DNA from: an uncultured Burkholderiales bacterium | Lineage (GTDB): Bacteria; Pseudomonadota; Gammaproteobacteria; Burkholderiales; Burkholderiaceae_D | NCBI GenBank assembly: GCA_937872165.1 | Contig: CALMOR010000152.1 | Location: forward strand, 1-15,870 | Direction of reading: 5' to 3' | DNA length: 15,870 bases | Shown: positions 6,195 to 14,721 of the stretch, piece by piece | How positions within the stretch are numbered: position 1 is the first letter of the stretch | How the letters are laid out: each line of letters starts with the position of its first letter | Translations under genes and position numbers: made by a program | The notes under the pieces: generated by a model | Seen by the model: only the letters and a program-made list of their open reading frames with translations | Told to the model about the DNA's origin: nothing | Database searches by the model: none

Positions 6195-7292
6195 TCAGGC
6201 CACGGCTGCACCGGTGCGCACGTCGTCCACCGGCCTCGACACGGTGTAACGCCTTCGATAACGCAGGAAGGGCTTCTCGATCACCTGGAAGCTCACATGA
6301 CCCACCGCGGTCATTCCAATCAGGAACAGCAAGGCACCGGCGGTGGCCGCATAGATGTTCGTCAGCGGCATCAGGTGACGATGGACGAAGCCCATCGCAC
6401 GCTCGTAGAAAAAGAAATGGAACAGGTAGATCGAATACGAGTACGAGCCGACGAGTCCGATGACACGTGCCACGCCGACGTTCCGGATTTCGAACGAAGT
6501 GTCGTACCAGGCGATCAACGTCGAATAGAGGATCGCCTCGATGGTTGCCAGGTAGATCCAGAGTGGACTGGAGTGGGCCATGGCGACCTTGTCGTTGACG
6601 TCGATGACGTAGAACACCAGCGCCGTGGTCGCGACCAGGCCCATCGCCACTGCATGCCGCCCCCGCAACGCACCTCGATAGTGGAAGAGGACGATCCCCA
6701 TCGTGAATTGATCGATGCGTCCCACAATCGTCCAGTAAGCGTAGGACCAGACCTCCCCGGTGCCGAAGTAGACGACGGCCCTCGCGCAAAGAGCCGCCAC
6801 GACGATGAGGACGGGCAGGGCCTTGCTGCGTCGGGCGAACCAGAGCAGCAGCGGAAGAACCAGATAGAAATGAAACTCCGTGGTGATCGACCAGCCTCCC
6901 GACGGAAGCGTGGGCAGCACGACGCCCTCAACGATGCCGGTCCAGTAGGCGCGCGTCCCTTCGCCGGCGAGAAACGCCAGCAACGCATGCAGGACGATGA
7001 CGACGATCAGCAGCGGCAACAGGCGCAGCGCCCGGTTCCAGAGAAACGAAGGGAAGTGGATCTGCTTGCCGTCGAGCAGCTTGGCGAAGAGATAGCCGCT
7101 CAGGCACATGAACAGCGCCACGCCCGTATGACCCTGATCGATGATGGCGAAAGGGGGCATCGCCGGCGCCGCGCCGAACGGGATCGGGAAGCCGAACGCG
7201 CCGTGATTGAAGTGCCAGCAGATCACGAGGAAGGCCGCGAGCGCCCGGACGTGGTCGAGCCCTACGAAGTGTTCGCCGGTCGTGGATTTCAT
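6195..7292 (-). CDS. acyltransferase-3 family membrane protein (OafA/YrhL-like)
   Basis: This 365-residue integral inner-membrane O-acyltransferase probably moves an acetyl or other acyl group onto a surface or exported carbohydrate. The ATG at 7292 has GAGG 4 nt upstream. The family signature R-x10-H is exact: R16 in VRALAAF and H27 in VICWHF, in the first membrane helix. Further hallmarks are GVALFMCLSGYLFAKLL (~57-73), FLWNRALRLLPLL (~83-95), GGWSITTEFHFYLVLPLLL (~132-150) and a C-terminal YSYSIYLFHFFFY helix (~285-297). About ten hydrophobic helices are visible and the length is normal. The acceptor is unknown. It lies 47 bp downstream of the MaoC-like gene on the same strand, probably one transcript. 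The 5903-6194 region downstream holds no partner gene. Confidence 0.9.
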   Translation of the reverse strand: MKSTTGEHFVGLDHVRALAAFLVICWHFNHGAFGFPIPFGAAPAMPPFAIIDQGHTGVALFMCLSGYLFAKLLDGKQIHFPSFLWNRALRLLPLLIVVIVLHALLAFLAGEGTRAYWTGIVEGVVLPTLPSGGWSITTEFHFYLVLPLLLWFARRSKALPVLIVVAALCARAVVYFGTGEVWSYAYWTIVGRIDQFTMGIVLFHYRGALRGRHAVAMGLVATTALVFYVIDVNDKVAMAHSSPLWIYLATIEAILYSTLIAWYDTSFEIRNVGVARVIGLVGSYSYSIYLFHFFFYERAMGFVHRHLMPLTNIYAATAGALLFLIGMTAVGHVSFQVIEKPFLRYRRRYTVSRPVDDVRTGAAVA

Positions 7293-7339
7293 CGTGCCTC
7301 ATCGAATGGACGTCGGACGAACGCGACGATCACGCCTGC

Positions 7340-7600
7340 TCATTCGTACCCGACCAGCACCTGCCCCGTCGCTCTCACGCGGTCGACGCCGTCCGCCTCG
7401 CGCGGCGCGCCGGCGAGATCGACCACGAGCCCGGTTCGGCTACGGTGCGGCGTCACCTTCGTCACGATCCACAAGGCCGCGTCGTGATGGAGAGGATTGG
7501 TGTCGCCCATCGTCGACGCGAACGCACTCACCGCTTCCGGCGTGAACTGATGGACGCGCGAGAACGTTTCGCCGATTTCCACCGCGGCGGGGATCGGCAC
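7340..7600 (-). CDS. MaoC-like hotdog protein with internal deletion (probable remnant)
   Basis: The protein is only about 86 residues if it starts at the GTG at 7600; a TTG at 7606 is the alternative. The N-terminal half reads VEIGETFSRVHQFTPEAV, then FASTMGDTNPLHHDAAL, carrying the MaoC/hydratase motif with catalytic Asp and His (GDTNPLHHD). Directly after it comes WIVTKVTPHRSRTGLVVDL and VRATGQVLVGYE, which normally forms the last strands some 60 residues later. The central hotdog helix and strands are missing in frame. MaoC-like proteins of this type are usually about 140-160 residues. They hydrate enoyl-CoA thioesters; this one is unlikely to fold or work alone. The frame is intact, so the deletion was a multiple of three or the protein has a reduced role. 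It is divergent from the chemotaxis-like fusion gene. Confidence 0.65.
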   Translation of the reverse strand: MPIPAAVEIGETFSRVHQFTPEAVSAFASTMGDTNPLHHDAALWIVTKVTPHRSRTGLVVDLAGAPREADGVDRVRATGQVLVGYE

Positions 7601-7818
7601 GCTCAAGACAGACGATCGATGCGCATCGGCGAAGTTTAGGGGATCGGCGCCCGAAGCTCCACGTCCGTCGCCGGCATCCGACGCGTCGCGGGCAGCAGCG
7701 CCGTCGCCGGCAGGTTGGAACGGCGGCGGTGGTGACGGCCTTCCATCTCGGAGTACATTCCGTGCCTTGCCGTGAACGCCGCTGCACCGACCGGCCCACC
7801 TCGATTCGACCCTCACCG
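7601..7818. promoter_or_regulatory. divergent intergenic region
   Basis: This 218-bp gap lies between the MaoC-like gene (leftward) and the CheB-CheR fusion gene (rightward) and must hold both promoters. I see no convincing -35/-10 pair or operator. The GTG at 7729 is an alternative in-frame start for the fusion gene, but the 30 residues it would add are Cys/Arg-rich and unlike protein. Confidence 0.35.
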
Positions 7819-10800
7819 ATGCCAGCAGACGGAGCGGAAGCACGCGACCCGGCCGACGCTCGACCCGGCAGAAGCCTTTCCTTTCCGGTGGTGGGCATCG
7901 GCGCGTCGGCGGGAGGGCTGCCGGCCCTCACGCGCTTCTTCGAGGCGTTCGACGCACCGTGCGGCATGGCGTTCGTGATCGTGATGCACCTCGCGCCCAA
8001 TCACGAGAGCAACGTCGCCGAGATCCTGCAGCGCGGGACGCGGCTCACGGTCGTCCAGGTCCACGGCGAGACGGCGATCGAGGCCGACCACGCCTACGTG
8101 ATCCCGCCGGACAAGGACCTGCGCATGTACGACGGTCACCTCATGCTCACCGGCACGACCCGCGAGCGCGGACCGCACGTCGCGATCGACGTGTTCCTGC
8201 GGACGCTCGCCGAAGCGCATGGGGATCGCGCGTTCGCGATCATCCTCTCGGGGATGGGCAGCGACGGCGCGATGGGCATCCGACGCATGAACGAGTGCGG
8301 CGGAGTCTCGTTCGCTCAGGATCCCGACGACGCGGAGTTCGACAGCATGCCGCGCGCCGCGATCGCCACGGGGGTCATCGACTTCGTGCTGCCGGTGGCC
8401 GGGATGCCCGCCCGGTTGATCGAACTGTGGGCCAACCTGCAGCACATCCGCCTGCCGGTCGAGGCGACGGCCCCGCCTTCGCCGGACCAGCCCGACGAGC
8501 GCGGCGCGGCAGAGCTCGCGCTGAAGGACACGCTGTCGCTGCTGCACAAGCGAACGCGCCACGACTTCCGGCAGTACAAGCGCGCGACCGTGCTGCGCCG
8601 CCTGGAGCGCCGACTGCAGGTCAACGCCCTGCCCGACCTGGCGGCCTATCGCGACTACCTCGAGACGCACCCGTCGGAGACGGCCCTGCTGCTTCAGGAC
8701 ATGCTGATCAGCGTCACGAGCTTCTTTCGCGATCGCGAGGCCTTCGAGGTGCTGGAGCAGGTCGTGGTACCGGCCCTGTTCGCGAACCATGCGGCCGACG
8801 AGCCGATCCGCCTCTGGATCGCCGGCTGCGCCACCGGCGAGGAGGCCTACTCGATCGCGATGCTGTTGCGCGAGCACGCCGAGACGCTGAGCGAACCGCC
8901 GCGGATCCAGATCTTCGCGACCGACATCGACGAGCGCGCGATCGCGATCGGCCGGACGGGGCTCTATCCGGAAGGCATCGCGAACGACGTCTCGCCCCCG
9001 CGCCTGCGCCGCTACTTCAGCAAGGAAGGCGATCGCTACCGGATCCACAAGGCCATCCGCGAGTCGGTCCTCTTCGCCGTCCACAACGTGCTGCGCGACC
9101 CGCCCTTCTCGCGACTCGACCTGATCTCGTGCCGCAACCTGCTCATCTATCTCGATGCCGAAGCCCAGAAGGCGATGCTCGAGACCTTTCGTTTCGCGCT
9201 TCGAGACGACGGCACGCTGCTGCTCGGCACGTCGGAGTCGGCCGACGCGGCGGGTATCGGCTTCCGCCTGCTCGACAAGAAGCAGCGGATCTTCGCGGTC
9301 GACGCCAACGCTCCTGCGGCGCGCCGGCCGCCGAAGCAGGACGCGCTGGCCGACAGCCGCACGGGGATCGTGCCGATCGCCCAGCTCGAACGCAAGCTGC
9401 CTTCGCACGGCGAGCGCCATCGCTCGGCCCTCGAACAGCACTCGACCCCGAGCGTGCTGATCGACGCGAACCAGCAGATCCTGCACCTGTCGCCGCGGGC
9501 CGGTCAGTACTTCAGGCGGGCCGGAGGGACGCCGTCCAACGAGATCCTCGCCAACATCCAGCCCGAGCTGCGCGTCGAGATGCGCACCGCGCTGTTCCGC
9601 GCGCAGCAGACGGGACAACCGGTGTCCGTGCCCGCCTCGTGGACCGCGGGCGACGGCAGCCGTCGTCGCGTCGTCGTCGGCGTGCATCCGTTCACGGACC
9701 CCGCGTCCGCAGAACGCATGAGCCTCGTCACGATGCAGGAGTTGCAGGACTCGCTCGTGCCGCTGCTCGAGGCCTCGCGGTCGCTCGATCGCGAGGAGGT
9801 GGTCCATCAGCTCGAGAGCGAAGTGTCGCAGCTCAAGAGCTATCTGCAGGAGACCATCGAGCGCTACGACACGTCGACCGAGGAGCTCAAGGCGTCGAAC
9901 GAGGAGCTGCAGGCGCTCAACGAGGAATTGCGTTCGGCGTCCGAGGAGCTCGAGACCGGCAAGGAGGAACTGCAGTCGATCAACGAGGAGCTGACGACGG
10001 TCAACTACGAGCTGAAGGTCAAGGTCGAGGAGACGATCCGGATCAACGACGACCTGCAGAACCTGATCGCGTCGACCGACCTCGCGGTGGTGTTCGTCGA
10101 CGCGCACATGCGCGTCAAGCGCTTCACGCCGCGCGCCACCGAGCTCTTCAACCTGATCGGCAGCGACGTCGGCCGCTCGCTCCTCGACATCACGCATCGC
10201 CTCGAATGGGACGACATCAGCGGCGATGCGGAGGAAGCGTTTCGCAGCCTCCGCACGATGGAACGCGAGGTGCGCGGTTCGGACGGCCGGTACTACCTCT
10301 CGCGCGTAGTGCCCTACCGGACCATCGACGACAAGATCGAAGGCGCGGTGATGACCTTCGTCGACATCACGTCGCGCGTGCTGGCGGCGGACAACAACCG
10401 CGTCAACGAGGAGCGGCTGCGGATCGCGTCGGAGTCGGTGCGCCAGTACGGGATCGTCACGCTCGACGCGGGTGGAATCGTCGTGACCTGGAACGCCGGC
10501 GCCGTCGACGCGTTCGGCTATGCTGAAGACGAGATTCTCGGCCAGCACGTCGAGGTGCTCTTCACGCCCGAGGATCGCGTCGAAGGCATCGCCCTCCGCG
10601 ACCTCGAGCGCGCGGTCGCCGACGGCAGCGTCCGCGACGAACGCTGGCACGTCCGCAAGGACGGCACCCGTCGCTTCTTTAGCGGCGTGCTGACGTCCTA
10701 CAAGAGCGGCCAGCTCGAGGGCTTCGTCAAGATCCTGCACGACATGACCGGCACCAAGCTGCTCGAGACGCATCGGGACGAGGAGCTCAACCGGCAGAAG

Positions 10801-11949
10801 CAGACGGCCCTGGCGATGGAGACGGCCAACCGGACGAAGGACGAGTTCCTCGCGGTGATGTCGCACGAACTCAAGCACCCTCTGAACCTGATCCACGTGA
10901 ACGCGGAGCTGCTCACGCGCATGCCCGAAGGCCAGTCGGCCGCGGTACGTCGGGCGGCCGAGACCATCCGGCGCACCGTCGCGAGCCAGGCCCGCATCAT
11001 CGACGACCTGCTCGACCTGTCGCGCGCCCGGACGGGCAAGATGATGATGACGCTGGTCCCGACCTCCCTGTCCGAGATCGTCACGCGCATCGTCGAAGCG
11101 TCGCGGCGCGACGCCGCATCGAAGGGCGTGACGCTGAACGCGCAGCTCGACGCCGACGACGCGTTGGTCGTGACCTGCGACGCGATCCGCGTCGAACAGA
11201 TCGTGTGGAATCTGCTCAGCAACGCGATCAAGTTCACGGCTGCCGGCGGCAAGGTCGACGTGAGTCTGCGCCGTACCGGAAACGAGGCGGTGCTCGAAGT
11301 GGCCGACAGCGGTCGCGGCATCGCGCCCGCCTTCGTGCCCACGGTGTTCTCGATGTTTCGCCAGGAGCGGCGCGAGATCGCCTCCGGCGAGGGCGGAATG
11401 GGCATCGGACTCGCGCTCGTCAAGGAGCTGACCGAAGCGCAGGGCGGCCGCGTCTCGGTCGCGTCGCCCGGGGTCGACAAGGGCGCGACCTTCGCGATCG
11501 CGCTGCCGGTCGGCGCCGACCGTCTCGAATCGATGCCGACGGATGACGCCGGCAACGCGGGGCCGCTGGCCGATCTGCGCATCCTCGCGATCGACGACTC
11601 CGTGGAGGCGCTCGAACCGTTCGCCGAACTGCTGCGGCTCGAGGGTGCGTTCGTCACCGAGGCCCACGGCGGAGCGCAGGCGCTGGAGGTCCTGGACGCC
11701 GGCGCGTTCGACCTCCTGATCTCCGACGTCGGCATGCCGAAGATGGACGGATATCAGTTGATCAACGAGATCCGCCAGCGCAACGGCAGCGGCGACATCG
11801 TCGCGATCGCGATGTCGGGCTACGGACGCGCCGGCGACGTGCAGCGGGCGACCGAAGTCGGCTTCGATGCCCACCTGACCAAGCCCGCATCGGTCGAGGA
11901 CCTGAAGGCTCTCGTCGTCGGGCTGCGCGACCGCGGCCGCATCAAGTAG
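7819..11949 (+). CDS. CheB-CheR-PAS hybrid histidine kinase with receiver domain
   Basis: A 1376-residue cytoplasmic signalling fusion, no membrane segments. Domains in order: CheB methylesterase (~22-205) with an intact triad, Ser30 in GIGASAGG, His57 in VIVMHLAP and Asp149 in SGMGSDG; CheR methyltransferase (~235-495) with the SAM-binding LWIAGCATGEEAYSI (332-346) and LISCRNLLIYLD (435-446); a PAS-like segment (~535-645); a long Glu/Leu coiled coil (~655-745, repeats of EEL-x-x-x-NEEL); a PAS domain (~745-855); another PAS (~865-980); HisKA with His1016 in MSHELKHPLN; HATPase with NLLSNAIKF (1131-1139), DSGRGI and GMGIGLALV; and a receiver with Asp1259/1260, phospho-acceptor Asp1303, Ser1333 and Lys1355. 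The ATG at 7819 was chosen because CheB begins 20 residues later; its Shine-Dalgarno is weak. Such fusions are widespread but their methylation target and signal are unclear. No other che genes are nearby. Confidence 0.92.
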   Translation: MPADGAEARDPADARPGRSLSFPVVGIGASAGGLPALTRFFEAFDAPCGMAFVIVMHLAPNHESNVAEILQRGTRLTVVQVHGETAIEADHAYVIPPDKDLRMYDGHLMLTGTTRERGPHVAIDVFLRTLAEAHGDRAFAIILSGMGSDGAMGIRRMNECGGVSFAQDPDDAEFDSMPRAAIATGVIDFVLPVAGMPARLIELWANLQHIRLPVEATAPPSPDQPDERGAAELALKDTLSLLHKRTRHDFRQYKRATVLRRLERRLQVNALPDLAAYRDYLETHPSETALLLQDMLISVTSFFRDREAFEVLEQVVVPALFANHAADEPIRLWIAGCATGEEAYSIAMLLREHAETLSEPPRIQIFATDIDERAIAIGRTGLYPEGIANDVSPPRLRRYFSKEGDRYRIHKAIRESVLFAVHNVLRDPPFSRLDLISCRNLLIYLDAEAQKAMLETFRFALRDDGTLLLGTSESADAAGIGFRLLDKKQRIFAVDANAPAARRPPKQDALADSRTGIVPIAQLERKLPSHGERHRSALEQHSTPSVLIDANQQILHLSPRAGQYFRRAGGTPSNEILANIQPELRVEMRTALFRAQQTGQPVSVPASWTAGDGSRRRVVVGVHPFTDPASAERMSLVTMQELQDSLVPLLEASRSLDREEVVHQLESEVSQLKSYLQETIERYDTSTEELKASNEELQALNEELRSASEELETGKEELQSINEELTTVNYELKVKVEETIRINDDLQNLIASTDLAVVFVDAHMRVKRFTPRATELFNLIGSDVGRSLLDITHRLEWDDISGDAEEAFRSLRTMEREVRGSDGRYYLSRVVPYRTIDDKIEGAVMTFVDITSRVLAADNNRVNEERLRIASESVRQYGIVTLDAGGIVVTWNAGAVDAFGYAEDEILGQHVEVLFTPEDRVEGIALRDLERAVADGSVRDERWHVRKDGTRRFFSGVLTSYKSGQLEGFVKILHDMTGTKLLETHRDEELNRQKQTALAMETANRTKDEFLAVMSHELKHPLNLIHVNAELLTRMPEGQSAAVRRAAETIRRTVASQARIIDDLLDLSRARTGKMMMTLVPTSLSEIVTRIVEASRRDAASKGVTLNAQLDADDALVVTCDAIRVEQIVWNLLSNAIKFTAAGGKVDVSLRRTGNEAVLEVADSGRGIAPAFVPTVFSMFRQERREIASGEGGMGIGLALVKELTEAQGGRVSVASPGVDKGATFAIALPVGADRLESMPTDDAGNAGPLADLRILAIDDSVEALEPFAELLRLEGAFVTEAHGGAQALEVLDAGAFDLLISDVGMPKMDGYQLINEIRQRNGSGDIVAIAMSGYGRAGDVQRATEVGFDAHLTKPASVEDLKALVVGLRDRGRIK

Positions 11950-12230
11950 CCCTTGCGGAGGGGCGAGGGGCCGCTTCCAGAGGTCGCCCTTCCAGCGCGC
12001 CGGCCCCACGGTCGGCGCCTCGTCGCCGTCACGACGAGCGCAGGCCTCGCGTATCGCGTCCGGGCGGGACGAAGAAGAGAAGCGCGCCCGGCGCACCCGC
12101 TCGCGGCCGGTGACGCCGTCCGGGCCGACCACCTTCCGATCAGCATTCGTCCGAAGCCGCAGGCCCCGCCTTTCGCGAAGAATGCTCCCCTCGCCCACGG
12201 CGCCCGTTCTCCTACTTCGGGACCTGGCCG
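11950..12230. other. intergenic, no gene seen
   Basis: A 281-bp gap between the kinase gene and the four-gene operon. It presumably carries the operon promoter, but I find no clear promoter, terminator hairpin with T-run, or short gene. Confidence 0.4.
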
Positions 12231-13340
12231 ATGGGGAGCGGGGATCGATACTTGGCCGCACAACTGCATCAGCTGATCGCGAGTGCCGACACCGGCCCGA
12301 TGGCCGTCGAGCGGAGCATCGAGCGCCTGCTCGAACGCGAGGGGCGCACGCCGTCGCGAGACGCGGCAACCGTCGCGCGCGCGCTGATTGCGGCCGGTCT
12401 CGACCGCCTTCCGCTTCCCGGTCACGGTGCGACGCTGAAGCGCTGGCAGGCGCTCGAACGTGTCGCCCGTCACGACCTCGCGACGGTCAAGCTCTACGAG
12501 AGCCACACCGATGCGCTGGCGATCCTCCACGAGATCGACACCCGTCATGCCCCGCGGCCCGATGCTCTCCATGCGGTATGGGCCTCCGAAGCGCGCGTTG
12601 ACCCGCTGACGATCCGCGAAGACGGGCGGTCGCTCCGCGACGCGAGCCATGTGCTGATCGACGGTCGCAAGTCGTGGTGCTCGGGCGCGCGGGTCGTCGA
12701 CTTCGCACTGATGACGGCGGTCGCTCCCAGCGGCGCCCGTCACCTCGTCGAGGTCCGTCTGTCGGCGCCCGGTGTCTCCATCGACGAGAGTCGCTGGCAG
12801 GCGGTGGGCATGCGGGACTCGGGGAGTTTCGACGTCGTCTGCGACGGCGTTCCCGCGCGCATCGTCGGACCGGCGAACAGCTATCTCGCACGGCCCGGCT
12901 TCTGGCACGGCGGCGCGGGCGTGGCGGCGTGCTGGTTCGGCGCGGCCGCGGCGATCGGCACCAGGGTCCGCGACCTCCAGGTCGATCGCGACGATCCCCA
13001 CGCTCTCGCGCATCTCGGTGCCATCGACGCGTCGCTCGCATCCGGCGCCGCGCTGCTGCGCGAGGTGGCACGGACGATCGACACCGCCCCCGCCGACGAC
13101 GCCGCTCACGTCGCATTGCGGGTCCGCGGAGCCATCGCCGACATGTGCGAACGGGTGCTGCATCATGCCGAGCGGGCGGTCGGCCCGGGACCGCTGTGCA
13201 ACGAAGCGGATCTCGCGCGGCGCGTCGCCGACCTGCCGATCTTCGTGCGCCAATGCCGCGCCGATCACGATCATGTCGCGCAGAGCCGCATCCTGCTGAC
13301 GGACGCCGAGGCGCTGGGCGAAGCGGGATGGACGCTATGA
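12231..13340 (+). CDS. acyl-CoA dehydrogenase-like protein (atypical)
   Basis: A 369-residue protein with the acyl-CoA dehydrogenase layout: an N-terminal helical domain (~1-115), a middle beta domain with GRKSWCSGARVVDFALMTAV (145-164) in place of the usual G-x-K-x-W-x-T/S-x-A signature and WQAVGMRDSGSFDV (189-202), and a C-terminal helical bundle (~225-350). Normal enzymes oxidise acyl-CoA to enoyl-CoA with FAD and have 380-400 residues with a catalytic Glu near the C-terminus. Here the C-terminal bundle is short, and the end (DLPIFVRQCRADHDHV, then SRILLTD) shows no recognisable catalytic Glu motif. It may act on an unusual acyl group or be non-catalytic. The ATG at 12231 lacks a Shine-Dalgarno; GGGGA just inside could serve a TTG at 12252 instead. 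The stop overlaps the next gene (ATGA), so it heads an operon with sugar-modifying enzymes. Confidence 0.75.
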   Translation: MGSGDRYLAAQLHQLIASADTGPMAVERSIERLLEREGRTPSRDAATVARALIAAGLDRLPLPGHGATLKRWQALERVARHDLATVKLYESHTDALAILHEIDTRHAPRPDALHAVWASEARVDPLTIREDGRSLRDASHVLIDGRKSWCSGARVVDFALMTAVAPSGARHLVEVRLSAPGVSIDESRWQAVGMRDSGSFDVVCDGVPARIVGPANSYLARPGFWHGGAGVAACWFGAAAAIGTRVRDLQVDRDDPHALAHLGAIDASLASGAALLREVARTIDTAPADDAAHVALRVRGAIADMCERVLHHAERAVGPGPLCNEADLARRVADLPIFVRQCRADHDHVAQSRILLTDAEALGEAGWTL

Positions 13341-14113
13341 CGCCTTCGACCCACGTCCCGTCGCACTCGCCGAGTCGCCGGCTGATCGAAGGTCGGGGAA
13401 CGGCGGAAGGAGCGTGGCGATCGTCGTCGACGCTCGAACGCTTCGCCGTCTGCGACGTCGTCGAGTGGACCGAACGCTTTCGCAGTATCTGGTTGCTCGC
13501 ACCGCATCCGGACGACGAGGTCCTCGCTCTCGGCGGCAGCATGGCCCAGCTCACCGCGTCGCACGCCGAACTCCACATCGTCTCCGTGACCGACGGAGAA
13601 GCCAGCCACGCGGGCTCGAGCGAATGGACCGCCCAGCGTCTCGCGAAGACCCGTCCGCTCGAGATGCGACGCAGCCTCGAGGTCCTCGGCATCGACGCGC
13701 AGGTGTTGCGACTGGGAATTCCCGACGGACGCGTCGGTGCGCATCGGGAAACCTTGCTGAAGGCGCTCGTCGAGAGGGTCGACGAACGGGACCTGCTGCT
13801 CGCGACCTGTCGCTTCGACGGGCATCCCGACCACGAAGCCTGCGGCGAGGTCGGCGCGCTCGCCGCCGAACTGACCGGTGCGACGCTCTTCGAATACCCC
13901 GTGTGGATGTGGCACTGGGCTTCGCCCGACGAGGTCGTGGTGCCGTGGACCCGGGCCCAGCAGATCGTGCTGCCGGCCGCCACGATCGACCGCAAGCGGG
14001 CGGCGATCGACGAGTTCCGCAGCCAGATCACTCCCGACGGTGGTCGCGAGGCCGTGCTGCCGCCTCACGTCCTGCCCCGCTTCCTGCGTCCGTTCGAAGT
14101 CGTCTTCACGTGA
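13337..14113 (+). CDS. PIG-L family deacetylase
   Basis: A 258-residue zinc-dependent N-deacetylase of the PIG-L/LmbE family; members remove acetyl groups from GlcNAc-containing lipids or thiols. The fold starts at IWLLAPHPDDEVLALGG (51-67), where H57, D59/D60 and E61 form the AHPDDE-type metal and catalytic motif. IVSVTDGEASH (81-91) and the second metal-binding block FDGHPDHEACGEVGALA (160-176) with H163/H166 follow. The C-terminus includes RAAIDEFRSQI, a usual PIG-L element. The first ~45 residues are extra and look disordered. The ATG at 13337 overlaps the upstream stop as ATGA; another ATG nine bases earlier is possible. The GTGA at the end overlaps the methyltransferase. The substrate is unknown, but the neighbouring glycosyltransferase suggests an N-acetylated sugar product. 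Confidence 0.88.
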   Translation: MTPSTHVPSHSPSRRLIEGRGTAEGAWRSSSTLERFAVCDVVEWTERFRSIWLLAPHPDDEVLALGGSMAQLTASHAELHIVSVTDGEASHAGSSEWTAQRLAKTRPLEMRRSLEVLGIDAQVLRLGIPDGRVGAHRETLLKALVERVDERDLLLATCRFDGHPDHEACGEVGALAAELTGATLFEYPVWMWHWASPDEVVVPWTRAQQIVLPAATIDRKRAAIDEFRSQITPDGGREAVLPPHVLPRFLRPFEVVFT

Positions 14114-14721
14114 GCGCCCAAGGCGGCGCGGCCATCGCGACCTTCGATGCCCTCTACGATCGCTCGAGCGATCCTTGGGGGACGACGACCCGCTGGTACG
14201 AACGACGCAAGCGCTCCCTGCTGCTCGCGGCGCTCGACCGCGAGCGCTACGGCGAAGTCTACGAAGCGGGCTGCGGCACCGGTCACATCAGCGTCTGTCT
14301 CGCCGACCGTTGCGATGTGCTGCTGGTCAGCGACGCGAGCGCCGGCGCTCTCGCGATCGCGGCGGAACGTCTCGCCGACAAGGCCAACGTGACGCTCGAA
14401 CGCCATGTGCTGCCGGACGACTGGCCGATGCGTCCCTTCGACCTCCTGGTGCTGAGCGAGCTGCTCTACTTCACCGATGCCGCGCAGTGCGCGCGCATCG
14501 CGCGGCACGCACGTGCCAGCGCGGGTCCTTCGGGCACCGTCGTGGCCTGCGACTGGAGAGCTCCGATCGAAGGGCTCGGCCACGATGGCGATGCCGTGCA
14601 TCGACACTTCGAGGACGAGCTCGGTCTGCCGCGCACCTTCGAATACATCGACGACGACTTCGTGCTCACCGGCTGGTCCGCAGACGTCCGCACGGCGGCG
14701 ATCCGCGAGGGACTGCGATGA
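14110..14721 (+). CDS. NodS-like SAM-dependent methyltransferase
   Basis: A 203-residue class I methyltransferase. The N-terminus (FDALYDRSSDPWGTTTRWYE, ~12-31, then RRKRSLLLAAL) resembles the NodS / nodulation-S family, which N-methylates the deacetylated glucosamine of Nod factors. Motif I is YEAGCGTGHIS (51-61), the acidic loop after strand 2 is LLVSDASAGAL (71-81), and the post-I/motif II region is FDLLVLSELLYF (110-121). Length is right for NodS-like proteins (about 200). It starts at a GTG overlapping the deacetylase stop and its own stop overlaps the glycosyltransferase ATG, so all three are translationally coupled. N-methylation of the amine freed by the PIG-L enzyme is an inference from order and family, not shown here. 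Confidence 0.85.
   Translation: MSAQGGAAIATFDALYDRSSDPWGTTTRWYERRKRSLLLAALDRERYGEVYEAGCGTGHISVCLADRCDVLLVSDASAGALAIAAERLADKANVTLERHVLPDDWPMRPFDLLVLSELLYFTDAAQCARIARHARASAGPSGTVVACDWRAPIEGLGHDGDAVHRHFEDELGLPRTFEYIDDDFVLTGWSADVRTAAIREGLR

Noticed and set aside
5903..6211. 102-codon minus-strand ORF after the acyltransferase
   Set aside because: It overlaps the acyltransferase end in another frame and is Arg/Pro/Ser-rich without recognisable features.
6297..7487. 396-codon plus-strand ORF
   Set aside because: Antisense to the acyltransferase, very rich in Asp/Arg/Glu/Gln/His; a shadow.
7813..12369. 1518-codon open frame on the minus strand
   Set aside because: It lies antisense to the CheB-CheR kinase gene, is Arg/Asp/Val-rich with no motifs, and is the expected by-product of extreme third-position GC.
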